Part shown: positions 50,388-59,100 of the stretch, one piece after another
How positions within the stretch are numbered: position 1 is the stretch's first letter
Layout: each line of letters begins with the position of its first letter
Assembly: GCA_963576735.1 (NCBI GenBank)
Contig: OY755171.1
Coordinates: forward strand, 11,718,001 to 11,782,000
DNA: 64,000 nucleotides
Direction of reading: 5' to 3'
Origin: Bedellia somnulentella
Lineage: Eukaryota > Arthropoda > Insecta > Lepidoptera > Bedelliidae
The notes under the pieces: model-generated
Seen by the model: only the letters and a program-made list of their open reading frames with translations
What the model was told of the DNA's origin: nothing
Databases searched by the model: none
Translations under genes and position numbers: made by a program

Positions 50388-50588
50388 GCCTCGTGCTCGC
50401 AAATATCGATATTATTCAATAAATCGATGAAAACATTCGGTCTATGACGTCACTTACGTCGAGGCATTCGATAACATTGCGCCTCGTGCTCGCAGTCAAT
50501 GTTTTGAGATATGGTATACAAGGACAAGTGATAAAATCTCCGTATCACGCCCTTTATCGATCTTATAAAAAGCTCGTGCTTGCCCCGC
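50388..50588 (-). repeat. Right terminal inverted repeat region
   Basis: TGCGCCTCGTGCTCGCAGT at 50478-50496 and GCTCGTGCTTGCCCCGC at 50572-50588 mirror the left end exactly. A further GCCTCGTGCTCGC at 50388-50400 makes three iterated motifs on this side. ATCGAT-type words are frequent between them. Confidence 0.8.
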
Positions 50589-50638
50589 TGATGTCGATAA
50601 GATAAAAGAATCGATATTTTAGCGCGAACCGACCGAAT

Positions 50639-51409
50639 CGTTGATATCGTCACTTCAGTCACGAAAGGTCATGTTGCGAAATGCGCTTAGCATTTTTTAT
50701 TAAGTAGTCCGAACCTATATTTGAATAGGTGACAATTCAATGCAAGGAATTTCGTATGTAGCTTCTAGGTAACTAAGTATTTTGGTTCTTACATGTTTTA
50801 ATGCTAATTACTATCATCATCATCATCAGCAGCAGCTCATAATATTATCCAGCTATGATCACGAGCCTACCTAAGACAGGGTGATTAAGTCGTAGTCTAA
50901 AACGACCTCTACCATACCATCTTTAACAATGCCTAGATATTTTTGTTGAGTGTGATTCGCGAGCTATGCCTTATGAAAGATGATTTTTGCACATTTTGAG
51001 GATGGACGAGAATTGGCTTTTGGAAGACATCCATGGTAAATATTAATGCCATTAGAGAGTGATCACGTATGACATAATCAGATTATCAGACAAGGCAGGT
51101 CTTGAGAGCGCGAAAAACTTAAATGCATCTACGTACAAAATATGAATGCAGACGAAGCTAAAGGGCCAGGATCGAATATAGTGACCTCTCTGACCACCAA
51201 TTTAAAAGTGCCCCCAGAACCCGAAGGTCTCTACGTTTCCTCCTCATAAAAAATAACCTCGGTTGCCTCGTTCGACCACCATGCAACAGGAAAAACCGAG
51301 ATAGAACATTAGTAAGGCGACATAAGCAAATATCAGTGTAGAGTGCACATGCTTGCATGAAATGCCACTTTTGGCATATCAATAGGCTCATTGTCTGAAC
51401 ATCATTGCC
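50639..51409. other. Non-coding stretch
   Basis: No gene is seen. A short ATC/AGC trinucleotide run lies at about 50815-50835. 51115-51240 contains weak RTE-tail-like words (GACGAAGCTAAAGGGCCAGGATCG, GTGACCTCTCTGACCACC) that may be a very old fragment. Confidence 0.35.
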
Positions 51410-51560
51410 GTGTAGTACCGGCTTAGAATGTAGCTACCCCTTTCTACTCACAGATGTCGTAAGAGGCGACTAAGGGTATGGAGCTTTTTTAAGTGGTTTT
51501 TGGGCGATGTGGCTGGAGACCTTATTACCACTGATACTTTAATTCTACCATGTTGTCCCC
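51410..51560 (+). mobile_element. 3'-truncated family-1 retroposon
   Basis: It begins GTGTAGTACCGGCTTAGAATGTAGC and runs to TTCTACCATGTTGTCCCC, where it stops at the start of the LINE sequence. The missing 3' end suggests the LINE inserted into it or a deletion joined them. Confidence 0.75.
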
Positions 51561-51563
51561 TAA

Positions 51564-53521
51564 CGATATGGTAACCCTCGTGACTATGACTCATTCTCTT
51601 TGCTTAGATCTAGGTGTAAGACTTTGTTGGATATGTGTTATAAATCTTTTATCTCCTCGATTGAAGAATCACTAGACAATGGTGTTAAAAGCTTTTGGAG
51701 TTATGTGCAGAATAAAAAGGGTTACTCTTCTATTCCAAATAACATTCAAAATGGAGGGATGAGAGCTACAGACGGTCAAGGCATTGCTAACATATTCTCT
51801 AAATATTTCGCATCTGTATATGTTAATGACAATTCTGATAAATTCAGAGCTGACTCCCGTACCAATAATATTTTTTCTAAAATTGTCATCACTGAAGAAG
51901 ATTTGATAAAAAAAAAAAATGTCTGGAAGTAAATAAAACAGCAGGTCCTGATGGTATACCAGCTATTTTCTGGAAATCTTGTGTCAATGAATTGAGTAAT
52001 CCACTGCATACCTTACTCATCAAGAGTTTAAGTCTTGGTTACTTCCCCAAAATATGGAAAAGTGCTTTTATTATTCCCATACATAAATCTGGTGATAAAT
52101 CTGAGTGCAGCAACTATAGACCAGTAAGCATATTATCTTGTATAGCAAAAGTATTTGAAAGCTTGGTTTATGATCAATTATATACTTATATAATGCCTTT
52201 TATACACGAAAATCAGCATGGTTTTGTTAAACATAGATCTACAGTAAGCAATCTTTTGGTCTTTAAAAATTATATTTGTAACGCTTTTGCAACTGGGTTG
52301 CAAGTGGACACTATTTACACAGACTTTTCAAAAGCATTCGATAAGGTGGTTCATTTTATACTAACTCAGAAACTATCGTCCTATGGGGTACATGGTGATC
52401 TTTTACGATGGATTCAATCTTATTTATCTAACCGTAGTCAATTGGTTGCCATCAAGGGATTTGTATCTACGCCAGAAATGATCCATTCAGGAGTACCACA
52501 GGGATCACATTTGGGCCCTCTGTTGTTTGTCATATTTATAAATGATTTAGTAGAAAACCTGTCATGTGAATCTCTGCTTTATGCCGATGATCTTAAAATA
52601 TTTACAACAATAAACTGCATTGATGACTGCTATATGTTGCAAGAAGACCTAATCAAAGTTAGTGAATGGTGCCATTTGAATAAAATGCATATAAATGTTA
52701 TAAAATGTGCAACTGTAACATTTACTAGAAAATATAATAAAATAGTTCATGATTATGAAATTGATAATTCGATTGTACAGAGATACGAAGTTGTAAAAGA
52801 TCTTGGAAGTATATTTGATGAAAAACTATCTTTTCTACCACACTATAATTACATAATTACCAAGGGAAATCAAATGTTAGGGTTCATACTTAGAAATACC
52901 AAAGACTTTAAAAATCACAAATCATATCTACTGTTATACTACAGTTTAGTGCGAAGTATTTTGGAATACGGTTCGGTTGTATGGTCTCCTTTTTACTCTA
53001 TACATATTGAAAACATAGAAAGAGTGCAACGTCGGTTTTTAAAAATATCAGCGTATAGATTGGGCTTTGGTAGAAAACTAACTAGTTATATAGAAAGGTG
53101 TAAGAAATTTAATGTGACCTCACTTCAAAGGCGTAGGCAATTCCAGGATCTTACATACCTTCATAAAATTATACATAATCAGCTAGATTGTCCAAAATTA
53201 TTGTCGCTTATTAAATTTAACACAATACGTAACCCTCGTCGGACAGTTGCCACTTTCACATTGCAAACATATAAAAACAATACATCTTATTATAATCCCA
53301 TTATAAGAATGTGTCGATTATACAATGACATTGACCATGACGTACATAATATGCTAAGAGATGGTAGTGTATTAGAAAGTGATAAAGTGGTGTCTTACTT
53401 TGACATTTTTAATTCGCGGTTTTCAATTTTCCGTACTGGTTTCAGGCTTTACAACAGAATTAAGTCTCAGAATGATATTTTTATATTATATTATTTTATT
53501 AGGGACATCAACAGCACATAA
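51564..53521 (+). pseudogene. Non-LTR retrotransposon reverse transcriptase (Jockey/CR1-like), 5'-truncated, one frameshift
   Basis: The coding frame is open from 51564 (..YDSFSLLRSRCKTLL). It is broken by one frameshift in the A run at 51907-51919, then continues as a 509-residue open frame from 51992 to the TAA at 53521. RT landmarks in that part: NYRPVSIL at 41-48, QHGF at 75-78, TDFSKAFD (motif A) at 110-117, SGVPQGSHLGP at 166-175, YADD (catalytic) at 197-200, and a C-terminal SLVRSILEYGSVVW region. The N-terminal endonuclease is absent, so this is a 5'-truncated copy. The A-run slip splits the frame, and a restored frame could be a sequencing or true mutation issue. The clade call is from motif style only. 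It faces a second LINE tail to tail. Confidence 0.88.
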
Positions 53522-53659
53522 ACAAGTAAGTTACAATTAGATAAATACAATGAAAAAGCCAATAACAGACATCCACAGAAGATACAAAAAACAGTAGTAC
53601 ATACAGATATGTAAGAAAAGTTGTAACATAAAATGTGTAAAATGATTGAATGATTGATT

Positions 53660-53720
53660 TGTGTTATATATGGTATATATATATATATATATTTATATGT
53701 GTGTGTGTGTGTGTGTGTGA
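53660..53720. repeat. TA/TG microsatellite between two LINE tails
   Basis: A (TA)n run at about 53675-53690 is followed by (TG)n at about 53698-53719. It separates the 3' end of the plus-strand LINE from the 3' end of the minus-strand LINE, so it may be the joined tails of both. Confidence 0.8.
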
Positions 53721-53734
53721 TTCACTTATTCCCT

Positions 53735-55441
53735 CTATTTATTATCTAACGTCTTAATAACGTCGAAACGGAATTTGGCCTTTGAAGAAGCAAAAGGATC
53801 AGTTTCACCAAAGAGGTTATTAAATTGATTGGCAAGGCGAACCATTGTAGAATTCCTTGCATAATTAGTATGATTAGAGGCTATAGAAAAGAGCCTTTCA
53901 GAAGTGTGCCGAGTACGGCGATGTGGAGTACAAAATGACAGTTGGGACAACAAAAATGGAGAATCAAGGCGACCAGAGAGAATGTCGTGTAACAGCATCA
54001 TGTCCAGTAAAACTCTGCGATCCTTAAGACTAGTGAGCTGATGCCTGCGACACGAATCCTCATATGAGCAACCGAAAAAATGAGTCCTGTAGTTAAGATG
54101 TTTTAAAAATTTAGATTGTATACGTTCAATACGTTGAATGTACGTTATATAGTTTGAGGACCAGACACTGGATGCGTATTCGAGAATACTCCTAACGTAA
54201 GCATAATAAATCTGTTTTATACACATCAGATCGTTAAAGGGCTTCGAAATGCGCATTACAAATCCAAGGTTGCGAAATGCACGCCCCGTAATATGCTCAA
54301 TGTGCTTTTCAAAAGTAAGTTTACTGTCGAGGATGACACCCAGGTCACGGATCGATTCAACGCGTACGAGAGGTTGGTCGTTGATGGAATAATTATAAAC
54401 AACGGGGTTTAGACTTCTAGTGAATGATATTTGGACGCATTTACTAGCATTCACCGAGATCCTGTTCTGGTCATAATACTGAGTAAGACGATTGAGATCC
54501 GACTGTAGCTTATCGCAATCAGTATTATTTGCTACATCAAGGAAAACCTTTTTATCATCCGCATACAACAAGAACCTGCATTCATGAAATACTGTATAAA
54601 TATCATACAGATAGGCATTGTAAAAAAGAGGGCCTAAATGTGAGCCCTGAGGTACACCCGAAGGGATATAATAGAAGTCCGAATTATACCCACCGACGAC
54701 TACAGCCTGACATCTGTTAGAAACGTAAGATGTTATCCAGCGATGGAGGTCACCATGTATTCCAAGATGGAATAGTTTGCGCAGCAGTATGATATGGTCA
54801 ACGCGATCGAAGGCCTTCTCAAAATCGGTATAGACTACATCAACCTGCTTACGTTTATCCATATTAGGAAGAACAAAGTTCAGGAATTCAGTCAGATTAC
54901 TTACAGTAGATCGGCCTTTGAGAAATCCGTGCTGCTGTGGCGGTATACCACGAGAAATAATCGGATAAATGCAGTTATATATAGCCTTTTCGAATACCTT
55001 ACCAAATACATTAAGGATAGATATCGGTCTGTAATTATCGATCTTATTTTTTGTACCTTTTTTGTGTATCGGAAGGATGTGCGCTTTCTTCCAAATCGTA
55101 GGAAAAAAGCCTTCTTTAAGGGATCTATTGAATAAGATACATAATGGGTGGCATAATTGTTTAGCACAGCGCACTACAAAATAAGGGGGTAAACAATCAC
55201 TGCCACCACCACCATTAGTGTCGAGTGAGTTTAATAATTTTAGGATAGAGTCCGGAAGGAACTGACAAGAGCTAATAACATTACCATCATCACAGAATGG
55301 TGGAGCAAGCGGTGGAAAGGAATAGGATAATGCTGGTTTACTGAACACTGAGTGGAAGAAATCATTAAAGCCTTTGCAAATGCTTGGTCCATCAGAGTAA
55401 TGAACTCCATTGTATTCAAGAGATTGTGGATAGCCTACAAT
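53735..55441 (-). CDS. Non-LTR retrotransposon reverse transcriptase (Jockey-like), 5'-truncated, open frame
   Basis: The frame is open from about 55441 to the stop at 53735. The first residues have no ATG: GYPQSLEYNGVHYSDGPSI, then CKGFNDFFHSVFSKPA, typical of the linker before the RT. Counting from the codon at 55348: NYRPISIL at 105-112, QHGFLKGRSTVSNL at 139-152, TDFEKAFD at 174-181, SGVPQGSHLGP at 230-240 and YADD at 262-265. The C-terminal YVRSILEYASSVW block follows at about 385. No stop or frameshift is seen across 560 codons, so the copy is younger or better preserved than its neighbour. The endonuclease domain is missing and the 3' UTR is only about 25 bases before a CA tract. It is a retroelement product, not a host gene. 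Confidence 0.9.
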   Translation of the reverse strand: MVGYPQSLEYNGVHYSDGPSICKGFNDFFHSVFSKPALSYSFPPLAPPFCDDGNVISSCQFLPDSILKLLNSLDTNGGGGSDCLPPYFVVRCAKQLCHPLCILFNRSLKEGFFPTIWKKAHILPIHKKGTKNKIDNYRPISILNVFGKVFEKAIYNCIYPIISRGIPPQQHGFLKGRSTVSNLTEFLNFVLPNMDKRKQVDVVYTDFEKAFDRVDHIILLRKLFHLGIHGDLHRWITSYVSNRCQAVVVGGYNSDFYYIPSGVPQGSHLGPLFYNAYLYDIYTVFHECRFLLYADDKKVFLDVANNTDCDKLQSDLNRLTQYYDQNRISVNASKCVQISFTRSLNPVVYNYSINDQPLVRVESIRDLGVILDSKLTFEKHIEHITGRAFRNLGFVMRISKPFNDLMCIKQIYYAYVRSILEYASSVWSSNYITYIQRIERIQSKFLKHLNYRTHFFGCSYEDSCRRHQLTSLKDRRVLLDMMLLHDILSGRLDSPFLLSQLSFCTPHRRTRHTSERLFSIASNHTNYARNSTMVRLANQFNNLFGETDPFASSKAKFRFDVIKTLDNK

Positions 55442-55702
55442 ATATACCCAGCAATGTTTAATTCTATATTAACTAGTAAATTTATTGTAATCATTTTTCT
55501 GTTTTTCACTTAAGGATAATATTAATTGTGTAAATTTTCCAAAATAATCATAATTATATTGTGTGTATGCTAGGGACATATACCTAGGAATATGATCTAG
55601 CCCTATTTTCTATGTTCATATTATTATGTTTGTGTAATATTGATTGTATTCTGTTTTATGTTCTTCAATTAAATAAATAAATAAAAATAAATAAATAAAT
55701 AT
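55442..55702 (+). mobile_element. Probable LINE 3' UTR ending in (AAAT)n
   Basis: AT-rich non-coding sequence ends TATTCTGTTTTATGTTCTTC then AATTAAATAAATAAATAAAAATAAATAAAT-type repeats at about 55668-55702, a common LINE 3' end. No coding part is attached on this side. Confidence 0.45.
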
Positions 55703-55790
55703 CAACTTCCAAATGTTGTTGAGGAGTTTCTAGCTCTGAAGCTCTGGCTATCCCTTTTTAAGTTTTATTGCCGTGGGTATATGTATGTAG
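55703..55790 (+). mobile_element. 5'-truncated family-1 retroposon
   Basis: TCAACTTCCAAATGTTGTTGAGGAGTTTCTAG, GAAGCTCTGGCTATCCC and the tail GCCGTGGGTATATGTATGTA mark the 3' third of family 1. Confidence 0.75.
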
Positions 55791-56178
55791 TGCATATGCT
55801 TGCTTGAAATCCTTCGTTTGGAATATCAATAGGCTCATTGTCTAAAGTCGTTATGTGAATAATTGGGATGCTGAAAGTGACCAATATATTTTGTGATTAC
55901 AAAGCTCCCTTTGCACTTGTTTGAAACAATGAAAGCTCATAGTCGCATGTAAATTATAATGTAACTAAATCAATATGGACAGCAAACTAAAATAAAAGCA
56001 AGCAATTACATAGATTGTGAACGTCCTCGTAACCACAAATCGTTGGCAATTACGGCGGTCGGCTCTAGGACGGTCAACTGTCCACATTATCTGTGCAATT
56101 TTGTATTGCAATATTACCCCAACCCGCTTAGCATGGATATTACCTGGCTTGCATAACTACGTGCTTTCTTTTTTTAAA
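55791..56178. other. Non-coding stretch
   Basis: No gene is recognised. A repeat of TGCTTG..TGAAAT...GG.ATATCAATAGGCTCATTGTCT is shared with 51350-51395 (here about 55797-55843), so it belongs to a duplicated segment. Confidence 0.45.
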
Positions 56179-56431
56179 CATACATACTTATACTCATGGC
56201 CATAAATCCCAAAAACGGGTAGCCAGAGCCTCAGAGCTAGAAATTCCTCGGCCACATTTGGAAGTTGATACGGGACAAGATGGTAGAAATGAAGTATCGT
56301 AAGTGATGGGTCTAAAACCACATCGCCCAATAACTACTTAAAAAAGCCCCATACCGTTAGTCACCTCTAACTCTTACGACACCCGTAGGTAGAAAGGGGT
56401 AGTGACATTCTAAGTCGGCACAACACGGCAA
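56179..56431 (-). mobile_element. Short retroposon family 1, near full length
   Basis: ACATACATACTTATACTCATGGCCATAAATCC through GTGACATTCTAAGTCGGCACAACACGGCA, in minus orientation, with all family blocks in order. Confidence 0.82.
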
Positions 56432-56475
56432 TCTATTTAAAATTTTAAAACTATTGTAATGTACTCAACTGTATT

Positions 56476-56762
56476 CAAACGTTCATGCCTTAAATCCCGA
56501 AGGGGTAGCAGAGGCATTATTCATTCTGTACATCACAAGGCAAATCTGTCACCCGGTATTAAAAGTACCCACGGGTTGCTTGGCCAGTGCATCCACGTGA
56601 CTTTGAATGTGGGTTTCCTCGTGATTTCTCATGGACCTTTAATGACCTTGATCAATTAAGCACCCATGACCTAGGAAAAGCCCATTGGTGTAGTACTGAG
56701 AATTTGAACTCAGGTCTCATGAAAAGCGGTGCTGTTCCCACTGAGCTATAAATATTGCGATA
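56476..56762 (-). mobile_element. tRNA-derived SINE, diverged copy
   Basis: CAAACGTTCATGCC, CCGAAGGGGTAGCAGAGG, GTGGGTTTCCTCGTGAT, then the tRNA-like end GAATTTGAACTCAGGTCTC and CCCACTGAGCTATA. This copy is more diverged than the others and has internal deletions. Confidence 0.75.
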
Positions 56763-56841
56763 TTATAAATCATATAAATGCCTACAAATTACTTTAAAAG
56801 CTTTAGATCCATTAGTTACCTTATATGACATCCAAGTAAAT

Positions 56842-57490
56842 AATAAAATAACTTTTAACAAAAAGAAAACCGACTTCACAGTGGGAAAAACAACCGAAAA
56901 TAAAAATCTAGTACTAAAAAGTACGAAATAAGTTTTTTAATTGAATATGCCAGTGTATGAGTGTATGAGTACTGTGATTAGTACCTTTGCAATTTCTTTA
57001 TTCCACACGCGTCAGTTCAACCTACCTAAATATTATAATTCTCTTAAATTAATTTCTGAGCCGGTGCCAGCCTGCGGGATGATTGACAATAATAAGTGTG
57101 TATTTCGCACTTCATACACATGTACAATATAGGATATCTTGTAGTTGTAGGGTAAATTTATTTTTGTACGTATTACCATTTAGAACGTTAGGCGATAGAT
57201 ATATATTGTTTAGATTGTAATAATCAGAGATAGATAGTAGGGTGAATTCACTTTTGTTTGACTGGCACCGACTCAAAAATTAATTTAAGAGAATTTTAAT
57301 ATTTAGGTAGGTTGAACTGACGCGTGTGGAATAAAGAAATTGCAAAGGTACTAATCACAGTACTCATACACTCATACACTGGCATATTCAATTAAAAAAC
57401 TTATTTCGTACTTTTTAGTACTAGATTTTTATTTTCGGTTGTTTTTCCCACTGTGAAGTCGGTTTTCTTTTTGTTAAAAGTTATTTTATT
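56842..57490. mobile_element. Fold-back element with 229-bp inverted arms
   Basis: 56842-57070 and 57262-57490 are inverse complements over about 229 bp with only a handful of mismatches, separated by a 191-bp spacer. The arms include AACAAAAAGAAAACCGACTTC and end inward at GAGCCGGTGCCAG or CTGGCACCGACTC. Long arms and a short non-coding spacer fit a fold-back or long-TIR MITE. The 63-codon frame in the left arm is part of the repeat. Confidence 0.88.
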
Positions 57491-57603
57491 TTACGAGTTT
57501 TAGAGATGGGTAGACCTGGCAAAGATGCCTCTCGTTTGAGGCAGTGCGACGGTTACTGTATTATTCTTCGTATTTCTGGTATTTCTATTATTATACGATA
57601 TTA

Positions 57604-57849
57604 TTGCCGAGTAGTGCCGGCTTAGAATGTCGCTACTCCTTTCTACCCACGGGTGTCATAAGAGGCGTCTTAGGGAATTGGGGCTTTTTATTGGATTTTT
57701 GGGCGATGCGGTTGGAGACCCATCACCAAAAACCTTTATTTTCACCATCTTTTCCCCACTCAACTTCCAAAAGTGGCTGAGGAATTTATAATTCCTTAGC
57801 TCTGGCTACCCCTTCTAGGGAAATATAGCCGTGAGTATATGTATGTATG
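57604..57849 (+). mobile_element. Short retroposon family 1, reference full-length copy with 12-bp target-site duplication
   Basis: The copy is 246 bp, from TTGCCGAGTAGTGCCGGCTTAG to GCCGTGAGTATATGTATGTATG. TATACGATATTA at 57592-57603 recurs at 57850-57861. The exact duplication shows retroposition and fixes both ends of the family. No frame of note is present. GGTTGGAGACC at about 57710 resembles a polymerase III B box with one mismatch, but no A box is evident, so its promoter type is open. Confidence 0.9.
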
Positions 57850-57947
57850 TATACGATATTAAATAGGCTCAACCATATGTAACTTTACATTGTTCTTAAA
57901 ATCCCTCGAAAGGCGATGGTCTACAATTCTACATCTCAAGAAAGACT

Positions 57948-58120
57948 CAAACGTTCACGCCGAATATCCCCGAAGGCGTTAGCAGAGGTAGTAATACTTC
58001 TGAATATCACGTGACATTGTCACCTGTTGTTCAGAGTACCCACGCTTTGCTTACACCCACGTTCTCACGTTATACAGGGCAGGCCTATCGGCGTTTTGAA
58101 CAAATACACTGTCACATGAT
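57948..58120 (-). mobile_element. tRNA-derived SINE, 5'-truncated
   Basis: It runs from CAAACGTTCACGCCGAATATCC to CGTTTTGAACAAATACACTGTCACATGA and lacks the tRNA-like half. Confidence 0.8.
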
Positions 58121-58129
58121 TGTGAGTTT

Positions 58130-58640
58130 CGACAGTCCCCTCGATTTCCTAGGATGCCATCATCAGATCCTGGTCTCATGGTACTTTCTCGGTAACAATA
58201 ACATAACAAAAGAAATGTTGAGTGAACCTGTACTTCTCTTCATAAAAGCTACGAAGAGGAGCATAAATCTTTATGGAATGGTGAAAGAACTGTTTCCGAA
58301 CTCCTAGTGATTAAGGACCCACACCTTCCATCATCAGCTTAGCAGCATAACAATATGATTTTCAGAAGCAAATGCCAATAGAAGTTCAGAAAATATGTAA
58401 AACGCAGTACATTTGCCTATAAAATTTCAAGGTTCCCCTCGATTTCTCCAGGATCCCATCATCAGACCCTGATATCCTCATCATGGTACCAATCCGGGAG
58501 TATCTTCTTTCGAACAAAAAAATAATAATCAAAATCGGTTCACAAATGGCGAAGTAATCGGCGAACATACATAAAAAAAAAAAAATATACGGTCGAATTG
58601 AAAACACTCCTTTTTTTGAAGTCGGTTAAAAATAGACTAT
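58130..58640 (+). repeat. Two tandem modules of an interspersed repeat, ending TGAAGTCGGTTAAAAA
   Basis: CCCCTCGATTTC..AGGAT.CCATCATCAGA.CCTG occurs at 58137-58172 and again at 58435-58471, about 298 bp apart. The second module continues through AATCAAAATCGGTTC, an A run and CTTTTTTTGAAGTCGGTTAAAAA. The end resembles GAAGTCGGTTTTC in the fold-back element at 57455-57465. Confidence 0.65.
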
Positions 58641-58677
58641 AAATAAAGAATTTTAATTGTATTCCAAATGGCATTTG

Positions 58678-58838
58678 ATTTTTGGGCGATGTGGTTGGAG
58701 ACCCGTCACCAAAAATATTTATTATTACCATCTTTTCCCCAATCAACTTCCAAAAGTGGCTGAGGAGTTTCTCATTCCAAAGCTCTGGCTACCCCGTTAA
58801 GGGATTTATAGCCGTGAGTATATGTCTATGTCTATGTC
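58678..58838 (+). mobile_element. 5'-truncated family-1 retroposon with variant tail
   Basis: It begins TTTTTGGGCGATGTGGTTGGAGACC and ends GCCGTGAGTATATGTCTATGTCTATG. The tail repeat is TATGTC rather than TATG. It is nearly identical to 45238-45400, suggesting a recent shared source. Confidence 0.82.
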
Positions 58839-59100
58839 ATTTGATAGTAGGAACCGATTACATAAATGTAATCATGTTTAGTCAAAGACCCGTCGCTAAC
58901 TTTTCATATAATTCATAAAAAGTTTAGCAAGAGCTTTAAAAAAAGCAATTCATCAACCGCATGAATATCTTTAAAAGTCACAAAACCCTAAATCATGTTT
59001 TTTTTTTACTTGTTTTTGCTTACAACGAGAAAATTTGGTAAGAGCTGTTCTAAGCCTACATTCAATCTTGGTAAAATTTCGTACACTTGTATTTCAAACT

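Larger units (their letters stand above)
40514..50638. mobile_element. PIF/Harbinger-type DNA transposon, two genes, nested insertions
   Basis: About 10.1 kb. It holds the two genes that define Harbinger elements: a SANT-like protein on plus (41023-45578) and a DDE nuclease on minus (45575-50046). Inverted sequences flank them. ACTGCGAGCACGAGGCGCA at 40650-40668 is the exact inverse complement of 50478-50496, and GCGGGGCAAGCACGAGC at 40571-40587 is the exact inverse complement of 50572-50588. Weaker outer matches reach ATTCGG.CGG.TCGC at 40515 and 50638. Extra CCTCGTGCTCGC (50389-50400) and many ATCGAT/TATCGA words cluster near both ends. Exact termini and the expected 3-bp TWA target duplication could not be fixed, so the outer limits are approximate. 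Introns contain RTE, SINE and family-1 insertions, so the element is not recent. It could instead be a domesticated gene pair that keeps remnants of its ends. Confidence 0.8.

Noticed and set aside
56941..57132. 63-codon open frame.
   Set aside because: It lies mostly in the left arm of the fold-back element and has no domain.
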